Positions 19,821 through 30,100 of a stretch of DNA of 30,305 nucleotides are shown piece by piece. The DNA lies in NCBI GenBank assembly GCA_004380135.1, contig QXCR01000249.1:1-30305 (forward strand). Reading direction: 5' to 3'. Position numbers and translations under genes: made by a program. The notes beneath the pieces were generated by a model. The model saw only the letters and a program-made list of their open reading frames with translations, ran no database searches and was not told where the DNA came from. Every line of letters begins with the position of its first letter. The stretch's first letter is position 1. This DNA is from Stemphylium vesicarium. Its lineage: Eukaryota; Ascomycota; Dothideomycetes; Pleosporales; Pleosporaceae.

Positions 19821-20525
19821 GCTGGAAAATTATGTATATAATGCGATCTTTTTTGAGGGAAACAAGCCTCTTTATAGTAGGGTGTGGAGTCAATGCTTAG
19901 TCAGTATTTTATAGCGGCTGGGTCCCAGAACTCTGCCTATAGAACGGGCTCTGTCTAGTACGAGCAACAAAAGTTAGTCAAGTTTGACAGACGGAATAGG
20001 AAGCCTTAAATAGAAACGAACGCTAACGCATCTGCGAATAATTCGTCAAAGGCTGGAAGATGTGAGCTTCGGGAATATAAAGCAAAGTCTTGTTCTAATC
20101 ACGTATGCCGGCAACTATAGAAATTCTTCCGCGCCAGTAGGATTGTCGCAGTCAAAAGCGACGGAAGGTTGACCGACTATGACTATAAGGCGACCGTAGC
20201 TATCACGTTTTATTTCTTCTCTATCATAATTTTGATCTATATTTAAGCTGAATCAGATCTTCGACACTCCACCAGCTTACACTAGCGGCGCTTTAGCCGT
20301 TAAGGATTGCTAAAATTAGCTCCAAATATCTATTTCGGGCCTTTAACGCTGCATAGGTACTTACTGTAGTGTCTTCTTGCTCATATCTAAACATAAGAAC
20401 AACATGCGTCTTATGTTATATACTGAGCGGATAAGTAGTATACTCCGTACGCTGTGAATATCTCGAGATAGCTTCCGCATAATTACTGTTGCATTTCAGC
20501 AGCTACGCCTAGGCATATTATCACA
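19821..20525. promoter_or_regulatory. AT-rich intergenic between two divergent secreted-protein genes
   Basis: No coding frame is seen. It serves as upstream region for both the minus gene at 19820 and the lectin gene at 20526. The many TA dinucleotides fit RIP-type decay, but I have not computed an index. Confidence 0.35.
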
Positions 20526-21038
20526 ATGCGCTACTCAAGATTTTCTTGCTCCCTTGTTCTACTAGGCACAACTTTCCAACTCGCGTTAGGTACTTCTAGT
20601 CCTTGGTCTCGTCGTCAAGCAGCGGAACTCATGTACCCTTTACTAAGCGAACTGTGCGCTGATCCTGAGCTTGACGGCAGCTCCTTCACCATCACGTGCT
20701 CCATAGGAGGAGGCTTTAGCAAGTCAAGCATCGACTTAAATACGTGTCTTAATAATGACGATGGTGTACTAGGATTCTCGTACGTATCTTAGGAAGCATG
20801 TTCCACTTTAAATTCAGATACTCACCCTAATAGCAACGGTTCTGCCTTCTTAACTTGCGCTCAGTGTGGGCTCCAAGATTTTCTAAGGCTTAACTGCAAC
20901 TGCGAAACTCAAGACCACGGCCCTGCGAGCACTCAGATCGATCTCAGTAAGTGCCATGTCCATCGACGCTGGCTACGTACTGATCATTCAGGTGATGGAG
21001 TCTTTTTTAGGGCTAACGGGCAGTTGGGATGCTTATAA
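20526..21038 (+). CDS. Secreted cyanovirin-N homologue (CVNH lectin), 2 exons
   Basis: Exons 20526-20779 and 20834-21038 give 152 aa. The 54-bp intron (GTACGT donor, CCTAATAG end) removes an in-frame TAG at 20789, so the gene is not broken. Residues 1-22 are a signal peptide. The mature part has the two-fold CVNH pattern: SFTITC...KSSIDLNTCLNNDDGVL, then FLTCAQCGL...LNCNCE...STQIDLSKC...SGDGVF. The paired ITC/NCNC and IDLxxC motifs are characteristic. Such small lectins bind mannose-type glycans; in fungi secreted copies are common and of mostly unknown target. It sits in AT-rich accessory DNA next to transposons, alone. The second repeat is less regular (HVHRRWLRTDH), so affinity may be reduced. 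Confidence 0.8.
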
Positions 21039-21811
21039 GATGCTTCATGACTATGTATAAGAAGGTGAATAGACCTTGCTCTTTTTATTTATCTAGGTCT
21101 GTCACCCTAACACTGCATCTAATGATATGCTGCTATATGAATGAATATAGCTAATGTAATAAACGAGGATATAGCTCTATTACTCTACGATCAACGCTTT
21201 TCTAATGCGTAGTACTACTAGGTATTAAGGGTCAAGTATTATAATAGGGCTAGCTAAAGTTATAGAAATAAAAGCTCTTAAGAAATCTAGATTAAGGTTT
21301 AACTACTATACCTAATTAATGCGTGTGTCGTAGTAAAATATATAAACACATATAATATAAGTAGCTACTTTATAATCTTAAGGGTAGTATCGCGGTAACT
21401 AAAGGTGTCGACTTCCTAGTGGTGAAGTTCTAAGGACGGTGGTCAACAAGATAGCAGATTAATTAGTAGTGTTACGGGAGGCATATAGCTTGAGTTGATG
21501 CGTTGTAGAGAGTTGGAACAGTTGCTATTCTCATCCCGCGGCGAGTACGCGCTGAACAATATCCAGGTCCACAAGAATGCAAAGATCGGGCTCACTATAG
21601 AGCTCCGGACGATGACGTTCTATTGTCACTCTGTGTTGATAGCTTTGCAATCTCTGGTAACTAATTACATCGCATAGCTACTCTAGTAAGCTGTGTGCCT
21701 ATAGAAAGCTTAAGCAGATTGATCATAGATGCGTCCGGATCAAAGTTCGATGATTGTCCTTCTGTTGTCGTGATAGACTGCTCATGTCGTACACTACACA
21801 ACCTCGCTCGC
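21039..21811. other. AT-rich, TA-rich stretch without a supported gene
   Basis: Dense stop codons in all frames over 21040-21480 and many TA steps suggest RIP-mutated repeat DNA. A 60-codon open frame at 21495-21677 is less AT-rich and could be a protein fragment (RELEQLLFSSRGEYALNN...), but no family is recognised. Confidence 0.4.
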
Positions 21812-22071
21812 CCTTGCTCACCCTCGGCTCACCCTTGCTCACCCTGGCTCACCCTCGGCTCACCCTTGCTCACCCTGGCTCACCCTGGCTCACCCTGGCT
21901 CACCCTGGCTCACCCTGGCTCACCCTGGCTCACCCTGGCTCACCCTCGGCTCACCCTCGGCTCACCCTGGCTCACCCTCGGCTCACCCTGGCTCACCCTC
22001 GGCTCACCCTGGCTCACCCTTGCTCACCCATGGCTCACCCTTGCTCACCCATGGCTCACCCTCGCTCACCC
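21812..22071 (+). repeat. Minisatellite, 25 copies of a 10-11-bp unit
   Basis: Twenty-five copies of GCTCACC joined by CTG, CTCG, CTT or CAT spacers, so units alternate between 10 and 11 bp (mean 10.4). Two plus-strand frames run open across it, giving Leu/Pro/His-rich repeats; the mixed unit length makes a coding role unlikely. Confidence 0.95.
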
Positions 22072-22079
22072 ACTGCTCC

Positions 22080-22594
22080 CAAGGATATACCCTAAGTCGG
22101 TTGCTCAGAAATCTAGCTGGACATTGTCGCATTGGGAAGATCCTAACTATGCTTCACACTCTGTCACTAATCACTTCTTTAGACGATATTACAATGAATT
22201 CGGCGCTATCTCCTTCAATGTGTATGTACTATAAACGTGACTTATTTGCTGTCCGCCACCCCAACGTCCACATAGAGAGCCGACAACGCTTTGCTGCATC
22301 GTACCTCCAGTCCTCACCCCCTCTTCTAGCTGCCTTGAAGGCATGTAATGTAGGGGCCCTGTGGCTAGTCACAGCAGGTATAGTAGTCTAAACTCTATAG
22401 TCACTTGTAAACAGCGTTGTTAATTACATAGTATAGCGACCTGAATCCAAGCTAAGCTAAAATGCGATAATCCTCTATCTTCCTATCCCTTCAAACCTAC
22501 AGACCACAAATTTAGCCCTAGACTATGCGATAGTATATACTATATAGCGAGGGTTGTGTTTATTGCGCAGTCGCAGTACTAAACGATTACGCGA
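22080..22594. other. Non-coding stretch
   Basis: No supported gene. Contains a 14-bp perfect palindrome, ATAGTATATACTAT, near 22530-22543. Confidence 0.35.
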
Positions 22595-22930
22595 GCCGCG
22601 ACTTAGGTTCGCACATGCTGTAGACCCCTGGCAATTTCGGACCCCGCAGCAAAAACCCCGATAAGTGGCGCTGCGCGAATTCCTCGACCGAGTACAAACC
22701 GGCGCTTGGCGATAATGTCATCAAATTGACGCAGACCCAGAAACCGCGCAACATTCCTGTACGGCATGCCAGCATCGAACCTTACCGGTCCCCTCCGACG
22801 GAACGCGCCAAGATACCAGCTGTGGTACGGTCAATAAACCTAGTTCTGCTTACGAGTGAAGCTAGCGTCCCGAGTGGTTTGTGGCTGCTAGTCCACTCGG
22901 TATCCACACCATGTTAGTAAAGTACTGTGC
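22595..22930 (-). repeat. Diverged repeat, copy A
   Basis: Read on the minus strand it aligns with 29870-30100 on the plus strand. Shared blocks include CAGCCACAAACCACTCGGGA followed by CGCTAGC, GTCTGCGTCAAT and GCGCAGCGCC. Copy B lacks about 90 bp in the middle. One conceptual frame is alike in both (VCVNL...LS.SAGL.SV..FAQR), suggesting descent from a coding element, of unknown type. Confidence 0.6.
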
Positions 22931-23722
22931 CGTCAAACGTACTGCCGGGAAGATGTTGCGCTAGTGGTTTGCTTCGAACGCCACCTTGCCGGAACCGGAT
23001 CCCAGCAGGTCATCTTTCAAGGTCCCACACGTGCTGGGGTCTGAGCTTGATGTCCACCCCAAGTGTCAGCAGTTCTACTCGTGCAAATCCACTTGGGTTG
23101 ACACAGAAAACACTAGCTATTTCCAAAGTTTGCGCCAGACCGTGCAGCAGTAGCCTATGTGATATCGCCAAAAGGATGTAGCATGACTCGGCATTCCAAG
23201 AATACATATTCACGTGCATATGATGTACGGGCCCACCCGAGTGGTTTTGCATAAGTAGAAATGCTGACACAATGCTTCGAATGGTCTTCCAACCCAGACA
23301 CTAGCACATGTGGGGCAGGCACGTGGTGGAGCCAATGACTGTTCGGACATAACTACTAGGGTGGGGCACTTTCGTAAACGTCACTTATGATTATCCCTCC
23401 CGAAACTTACCTGGGTAGACGTCCTGCTGAGGTGGGACTTCCGCAAGATGGCGTTACTGTACTGTAATTCAAGCATAGTTGGAAAACCAAGTTTTCATTG
23501 TGGCATCTGACTGGAATGAAGCAATCACTACTGTATAAAGGAATAAGCAGTCATTATGGGGGAAGTGTCGAAAGCACAGGGGATTTCAGCCTTCCTATCC
23601 GCTTTCATAAAGCAGGCTACTTCCTGCTCCACTCCTGTCGCACTATACATTGCAAATCTAAACTCTCGAAATACGGAATTCCTCAGAGCGGCTATATTAC
23701 TTAATAGGCATCGATTCCAAGA
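22931..23722. other. No clearly supported gene
   Basis: Several short frames occur. The 71-codon plus frame at 23556-23771 (MGEVSKAQGISAFLSAFIKQ...) has a protein-like composition but no family signal, and it overlaps the candidate gene at 23723 in another frame; only one of the two can be right at most. Confidence 0.3.
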
Positions 23723-24149
23723 ATGGGCGGACGTCACTCAGTCCCAGATAGAAGAACATGTGTCGGGTTAGGCTCCGGGCCTGTTTTCTGTCGTGACGGC
23801 CGATCTGTCCCACGCAGCTTTGCTAGCCCTACTTACACGGAAGCTCTTGACGTGTAAGTACTCCGAAGGATTTTAGACTTAGAAGGTCAGCCTGACTATA
23901 GTTCACAGATCAAAAGATCGTTCTGCTAGCCAACAGTCCATTGGCGCCTTCCTCCACTTCTCCAGACCCCGCTACTGCTTGCTTGGTATTCTACTGTGTC
24001 TGGCATTGGTGAGCACGGGAATACTGATCGTAACTTGCTGGCAACGAGCAAGCTACAAAAGGAAACGCGGTCTCCCATGTTCGGAAAGAGATATGGAGAA
24101 AGAACTGATAGAGTGGCAGTACAGGGGATACACGATTGTACAAGACTAA
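23723..24149 (+). CDS. Candidate single-pass membrane protein, 2 exons
   Basis: Found by reading splice sites: exons 23723-23853 and 23909-24149 give 123 aa. The 55-bp intron has GTAAGT, a CTGAC branch and CACAG, joins in phase 2, and removes a stop in the second exon's frame. Residues 66-88 are strongly hydrophobic (YCLLGILLCLALVSTGILIV), followed by a basic stop-transfer stretch (QRASYKRKRG) and an acidic tail. There is no signal peptide; the first half is polar and Ser/Arg-rich. The ATG at 23723 may not be the true start, as the gene could have an upstream exon. No family is recognised. Confidence 0.38.
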
Positions 24150-24648
24150 ACAGATGCAGAAATGGTTGATCGTGAACCACGCAGCAGGCGAAGTTCTTGT
24201 ACTATCAACATACTCCACAATCAAGCGGTACCGTATCTGTGCACGCAATGCACGTATGTTACTGGGGAAACCCGGTGGGATCATGTCAGCCGGAGCTCCA
24301 GTAAGGAGCCGGGAAGCTTCCGGTCTGTACAGCTGATTGCTGTTTGCCCCATTGTTCTATCCCATCTTTGTCCATCTGTTTGCTCCTATCCGGCAAGCCT
24401 CATATAGGCTGTCGTTCGCGATAGATAGACTGTCGCAGGCCAAGCGCTGTCGAGAACCTTGTTACTAATAACGCCGTGCGATGACCTTTATATAAGCTTA
24501 GCTAGGAGGCTACAAACAACATATACACTCTCTTTCAAGCTATTCTGTCTACAATACCCGCACCCAACCGTGCGACATAGACTAATCGACATGATTCATT
24601 CCAAGCTATTACGCTTGACACATTAATTACGAGGCAGCCAGCGCGCCT
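24150..24648. other. Non-coding stretch
   Basis: Open frames here are short and unremarkable. No repeat or RNA gene is seen. Confidence 0.35.
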
Positions 24649-25036
24649 AAGGATCATGTCAGGATCAATCTTCGAGCAGCATGGGCGAAGCTTAACGAAT
24701 AATAGGCCAAACTCGACGAGTCTGTTTTATACTACGCCGTTGTAGCTCTCCAACCATACTAATTACAAACACTATTGCGAGCGCAGCTGGCGCAACAAAG
24801 ATGCCTGGCTCCGTGCAGCAAAGCAGAGTTTTCAACAGCTTTGGGCAACGTACAAGCCCGCCCCCAGCTCTCCAAAACGCCGCCAAGATCGCTCGTCTAA
24901 CGCTATTAACCACGCGATAGCTGCAATCGTTGGTGGCGACTCCGACGACGAGCTTACCGACGAGTACGAGCAATAGAGTCGCCTCAAGCCCAAGTGGACG
25001 AGCGAGCAGTTTAACAAGAGCGGCCATCCTATACGG
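24649..25036 (+). pseudogene. hAT transposase fragment, broken
   Basis: Read on the plus strand: KDHVRINLRAAWAKLNE, then two stops, AKLDESVLYYAVVALQPY, a further stop and a one-base frame change, HYCERSWRNKDAWLRAAKQS, and later SDDELTDEYEQ, TAG, SRLKPKWTSEQF. This order matches the late RNase-H-like part of fungal hAT transposases, upstream of the C-terminal dimerisation domain. The TAG at 24974 stands where the family has Trp, again a CpA-type change. Both the 5' part and the dimerisation domain are missing. A 158-codon frame on the opposite strand is its shadow. Confidence 0.72.
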
Positions 25037-25872
25037 TGCAATCGCTAGCGGCTGTATTTGGCTTCCGCGTTTTGCAAGACGGAAGATTTTCACACGACAA
25101 GGGTCCGTACTGTAGTCTGCTCGTTGGTTTTGTTCTCTTTCCGGCAAGCCCTCAGCCCGAGCCAGCAAGGACCCCTGTCAAAAATACACTCTCATGCACT
25201 TGCAGCTTCCGGTTTGCACACGCGGCTCAGTTGTCATCGCGCACGGGGAATTAATTCGTCTAGTATGCGCTTGCTCTAAAAAGGCTTAGACTCTATAAAT
25301 TTCTTAATTTGATTAGTTCGAGTCTCGTGCAGAAGATTGACTTATGGCGATGCTAACGAAAGCTAGCACTATTTAGGTAAGGTCACAGCTAAACGAGAAA
25401 AGCTTTGCATAGGACCAAAGGTCGCCTGCTTACAGAAATCGGAAGCTGCAAGTGCATGAGAGTGTACTGTACTGTACGGTACTGTAGAGAGAAACAACCC
25501 GCGCAACAACTTCCAAACAGAACATCTGATGTCAGCTTGTTGGTGTTGTATAGATACGGGCGGTGTGCTGTATCTGGACGAACCTCATTCTGTCCTAGTA
25601 CTGCCACTCTACGTCCGCGCTCAGCTAGGTTCCTTTAGCCACACTAGGCGAATGGTGTAAGAACAATACAGATAGGTTTGCGTAGACGTAACGACTTTGA
25701 AACGGTACGCTCTTATTGACAGTATATGCTAAATTTGGGGTGCTGCTACTCCGGTCTATTACTCAAGGCTTTCCCTTCCTATCTTCTATATTCTGTATAG
25801 TACACAGAGATCTGATTGTACAGCAAAAGCGAATAGAATGGCTTACATACTCCCTAAGCACATTCCCTCCCT
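25037..25872. other. Non-coding stretch
   Basis: No supported gene between the hAT fragment and the rhodopsin-type gene. A TACTGTACTGTAC-like motif lies at 25462-25486. Confidence 0.35.
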
Positions 25873-26957
25873 TCAAACCTGCTCAGAGGCAGCTGTGCCC
25901 GACTCTAACGAATTCTTGTTATCTCCGAGCTCTGCTGTGGCCATCAAACCCTTTTTACTGCTTCTGGTATCCCTCAGCCAAAGCATCTTCAGTCCAGGCA
26001 AGGAGGCGACGATAATAGCAAGGGCCAACTCGACCATACTTAGAATATCTGTGTAGCACCCAAGTTAGCACACAAATTGCAGTAGTACAGTAATAGTCGT
26101 CAAACCTACAGACAAGATTTCCCTGGCCCGTTCCAACTTTGAGGCAGATGAATCGAATAATACCTGTGACTATAGGAAGTGCTCCCATAGCAAGGGTTAG
26201 AACGACCGTAGTAGATTTCTCGAGGATACCTTGGATGAGGAGAGTCGTTGGGAGCATATAGATGACTAGATAGCAAGTCAAGCCGAGCGTGAAATTGAGA
26301 ATGAAAGGCTCCTGAGCATAAAACACAGAACATGCGCCTTCTTTTTGAGACCATTGCACAGAGACGTCTTTGCCGCAGAAGAATGTGTCGTCGAAGAGGC
26401 TCGTCAGATAGCAGGCAACGACGAAGGCAGTCATGAACAACAAGAGTTTCCGCACCGTTTGGTGACGGTTGAGGTCGAAGAAGGTCCAGTAAAAAGCCAG
26501 CATGCTGAGCTTGGGCAGGCCCAGTCCGAAGTCATAAAAATAGTTCGAGGCGAACGAGATCTTGAGGTTGCAGGTGTCAGTGGCCGTTCTCGGGGCGACT
26601 TTCACCATGAGAGAAGGTTGACTGGAGGAGTCTGTGTCTTCCGAATAGTACGTACCTTGTATAGTTTTTCAGAAGTCTGATAATCGTCTAATACGCCCAT
26701 GTGGAAAGTGAGGGTGTCGCAGATAATCAAACCCAAGGCGTCAAGGGCAGAAGCTATCAGCAGAATCTCGGACCAGTTTAGTTTCTTGCAATGGCAAAAA
26801 ACATGCGCGTAGATACGCAAGGTAACGAAAACGTAGGCAACGACCAAGAAAGTCCATTCTGCGACCTGAAAAGCATTTCGTCCATTAGCAATGCAATTTC
26901 AACTTGACTTCACCAGCAACCTACCATGCAGTCTATGCCATCAATGAAGTATGCCAT
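25873..26957 (-). CDS. Fungal rhodopsin-type seven-helix membrane protein, 4 exons
   Basis: Exons 26957-26925, 26865-26656, 26560-26110 and 26048-25873 give 289 aa. Introns are 59, 95 and 61 bp; the second has CTGAC and the third CTAAC. The last splice forms a Tyr codon and replaces the unspliced tail with a final helix and a tail ending SGTAASEQV. Seven hydrophobic segments lie near residues 15-34, 43-62, 90-108, 118-138, 165-188, 197-217 and 232-252. The conserved block around SFASNYFYDFGLGLPKLSML, DLNRH, CGKDVSVQWSQ and LKVGTG matches the fungal rhodopsin-like domain family (PF20684-type, PTH11-related), thought to include receptors. Two Cys in the same outer loop (FFCGKD, GACSVF) could pair. 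The ligand is unknown, and no Lys for retinal was identified. Confidence 0.86.
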
Positions 26958-27620
26958 TGCAATGAAATGAAGTAGCCAAGCAGGAGACGGTCAGATAATG
27001 GAACCACTGAGAGGGCGACTACTTTTACTATTTTCAGGTCAAGGTCATGCACAAGGGATATAGAAGCGCTAGCGCCAGCAGCCCAATAAAGTTGCGCTAC
27101 TCTTGTGTGCGTTTGTTTCGACCGGGTTATCCCATTCTGCTGGCTATAGCTGCAGAATCACACGGGATTACGAGCGATCTGCATGACCAGATGGACCAAT
27201 GGGGATTTGGACTAGCAGAGTGCGTTCACACGTTGTCATGCTATAGTACTGTACAGTAGAAAGCGGTGCTATCGCGTTCCAGCCATCGCTGGCAACATCC
27301 TTGGATGGGGAAGGACTGAGCAAGGTCTTCGACCGTAGTAGTTGTGACCAAACATGGTTTAGTCCGCACGTGGTTGCCCGTGTGGTCCCCCAAGTGGTTT
27401 CCTATATGTCAAGCCGAGGCGCCTTAGCGAATAGGTCTGCATGGAGCTCGGACCAGCAGTAACATGCAGAATCGCCAGCATGTACAGCCTTAGTTACAGT
27501 AGCACAGGGATATACTGTATTGCATCTGGTAGATCATAAGAGTTCGAGTTCACGTTCGAAACCGTAACCTCATTCACAAATCGGCTAAAACACTCTCCAC
27601 ACCACACGGTTTCGAAACGT
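26958..27620. other. Intergenic between two divergent genes
   Basis: It lies upstream of both the rhodopsin-type gene and the secreted protein gene at 27621. No coding frame is convincing. TACTGTACAGTA, a 12-bp palindrome, lies at 27246-27257. Confidence 0.35.
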
Positions 27621-28589
27621 ATGAACATGAGGACCTCTGCATACTTGCTGATTCTGCCGGGCTTGCTTGGAGTCATCGCTGGTAAATGAGCCCTAATTAC
27701 TGAGATTACCCAGCGCTGACATTTTCTGGATTCGTGTGCGAAAATAGATCCCACTCCAGATCTGGGATACGACGAACTCTGGCGCCTCCAGCACGAGTTC
27801 TATGAGCGATGGATAACGCCCAACAATGTGAAAGAAGCCGAGTCCATTAACTCGACTATATTCTCTGACAACGTAAGCTTATCACTCTCGCATTGAGACG
27901 CTGGTACTGACCGTTCGAAGATCCTGGGACGCGTCTCCGACACGCGCACCTTCGTAGGCCGTGAGCTCAACACCGAGTACATCTTTGGGCTCTTCATGCC
28001 CTCGGACTCTCTGTCTATCATCGGAAATCCAAGGGAATATGAGATTATTCAGTTTGCGGCGGTCCAGAATATTGCTTCGGCAACTACGCGCGTCAACTTT
28101 ACCTTTCCGGCGTTCAACAACATCTCTCTTCCCGTTGTGATCAATACGTGGATGACTTGGAACTCCGCCCATCAAATGACGCAATATGATGTTGTGTTCA
28201 AATGGTTCGGAAACCTATTCCAGACTCTCATTTTGAGCTTGGGTGGCTCTGCTGAGGAGGCCAGCAGCAAGACAGTACACAAGATTGCCACATCGATATG
28301 CAACTCGCATACAAGATATTGCAATGGTACAAACGCTCAATACGACTCCTGGGAGGATTGCTATAGTTTTCTGACGAAAGGAATACGCGTGGGACAGAGC
28401 TTTGAGCTGGGCATGAACACGCTCATGTGCCGCAGTGTACATGAGCTCATGGTCAAGTATCGACCTGAAGTTCACTGCAGCCACATTGGGCCTACAGGAG
28501 GGGGAGAGTGTGATGACGCGGTCACATATGTCGAGAAAGCGGACGAACGACTCGATGCGAACTCGCCGTGGATCGCTAGGGGATCGTAG
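27621..28589 (+). CDS. Secreted protein of unknown function, 3 exons
   Basis: Exons 27621-27681, 27748-27872 and 27921-28589 give 284 aa. Introns are 66 and 48 bp, the second with a CTGAC branch; both joins keep frame. Residues 1-20 are a signal peptide cut before DPTPDLGYDE; a second in-frame ATG at 27627 is possible. The mature protein has VNFTFP and NIS/NGT glycosylation sites, a TRTFVGRELNTEYIFGLF segment, and a cysteine-rich second half (SIC...RYCNGT...EDCYSFL, LMCRSVHE, VHCSHIGPTGGGEC). I recall this arrangement from uncharacterised secreted proteins of filamentous ascomycetes but know no activity for it. The rather polar C-terminal tail (YVEKADERLDANSPW) matches that type. No damage is seen. 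Confidence 0.78.
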
Positions 28590-29869
28590 AGACTTACTGC
28601 CGGAGGCCTGCGGGTGGACTTCATCTGCACGACTCTCTGTTCGTCCGCCATAGCATTGTACTAGTCTCTGCTCGTGTGTGAAGCTTGTTCATACTCTCTA
28701 GAACTGTTATTGTACCATTTTGTCTTAGACAGGGCTTCTTAAACCCGCAAACTAAACGTAGCTGAAACCATAGAGTACCAAACAGCGTTTGCATGCACTC
28801 AGCCTGAATAATGTTCTGTAACCCTTCGGTGGCTTTCAGCCAACGCGACTGTCGACTACACACCGTACGCCTCTGCCAGCAAGAGCACGACTCCAATACA
28901 TCCTGCCTAATTACGCTGCGCGAGCCCTGATCAGCCAAAAATGATCCCATGCCTCATCCTGCGTGACTAGCTTCGTAAGCCCCACTCCTTCAGTATCCGC
29001 AATGGGGGCTTCATGAGGTGTTCCGCAATGTCAATACTCATGCAAGAGTAACTGAACTGCACGTACACTTACAGCAATACAACTATTGATCCGCAGCCTC
29101 CAACCCGGCACTGCTCACGCAGTTACAGTTGAGCATCACTTGTCCCCAAGTGTCAGGCGTCCCACCCCTGTATGGTGTAATCCCCTGTAACACTTAGGAA
29201 ATCCAAAGTCTCCTCGTTCTCGAATTAACTCTCTATCTTGAGAAATTTCTAGCGCTAGAAAACCGTGTGATCCGCACCATCGAACTATCTCTATATTTCC
29301 AGAGATCTAAACTCGAAGAAAGCGTTTATGTTAGCGTACTACATGCTTATATGTTAGTTTAGGCAAAAGTCTTGGCTCGCACGTGATTCTTCAAAGCTAA
29401 TTAGAAACGTAGGCTAGCTTAGAGCCTCTACAGGCTCTCACGCGCTTTCTAATATTGTAAACACAGCATTTACTGTACTGTACACATGCTACTTATGTTT
29501 CGATATCGTTGATCAGGGCACCGGCCCGCTGCAGCCCTCAGCCACGGTCAGTTCTCTCCCGTTAGGTCGATAAATATAGGCCAACCACATCCCGCAGCCT
29601 TTAAACCGATAGCTGCCCAAACCTACTCTGCGTTTAGCATTTTTACTGTGCGCCTGCACAGGGTCTTCTACCATGCCAATCTCCCAATCAAAGTAACAAA
29701 ACCGCACGTGCACTCCCTCGCACTCCGTTCGTCGCGCTTGCTCGGCCTGCACGATTCACTTCCATGTTTCCTCTAACCCACTTCTTGCCCGCTTCACATC
29801 CTGGAGAAACTCCAATGTATTTGGTCGAAAATTAGTAGGAATCTTAAAATGAACGTCAAGGTGCTGGAG
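28590..29869. other. No supported gene
   Basis: A minus-strand frame at 29956-29513, broken by one TGA at 29756, has some protein-like stretches (HLDVHFKIPTNF, GSYRFKGCGMWLAYIYRPNG) and may be part of a decayed element linked to the repeat at 29870. A 109-codon minus frame at 28621-28950 shows nothing recognisable. A perfect 16-bp palindrome is at 29246-29261. Confidence 0.35.
29246..29261. repeat. Perfect 16-bp palindrome
   Basis: TTTCTAGCGCTAGAAA in a non-coding stretch. Function unknown. Confidence 0.7.
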
Positions 29870-30100
29870 GAAGACTAGCTTGGTGTGGACGCCGAGTGGC
29901 AGCCACAAACCACTCGGGACGCTAGCGACACAGGCGTGCCATCCAGGAAGCAACACAAGTTGCAGGTCTGCGTCAATCTGCTGATGTTGTCAGCGAGCGC
30001 TGGTTTGAAGTCGGTTAAGCTATTTGCGCAGCGCCGCGCGCCTGGGTTGCTGCTTTGGGGCTTGATGATGCTAAGGGTTGGCAGCATGGCGCCGGTTGTG
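29870..30100 (+). repeat. Diverged repeat, copy B
   Basis: Inverted partner of 22595-22930 (see there). The plus frame starting near 29885 carries the same VCVNLLMLSASAGLKSV-type translation. It continues as an open frame to 30268 without a recognisable domain. Confidence 0.6.

Noticed and set aside
21695..22234. 179-codon plus frame over the minisatellite
   Set aside because: It exists because the repeat unit lacks stops; unit length changes of one base and lack of any protein signature argue against coding.
24692..25168. 158-codon minus frame
   Set aside because: It is the opposite strand of the hAT transposase fragment, which explains the sequence better.
25275..25340. A tRNA-like B box (AGTTCGAGTC)
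   Set aside because: No acceptor, anticodon or T stem of acceptable pairing can be built around it.
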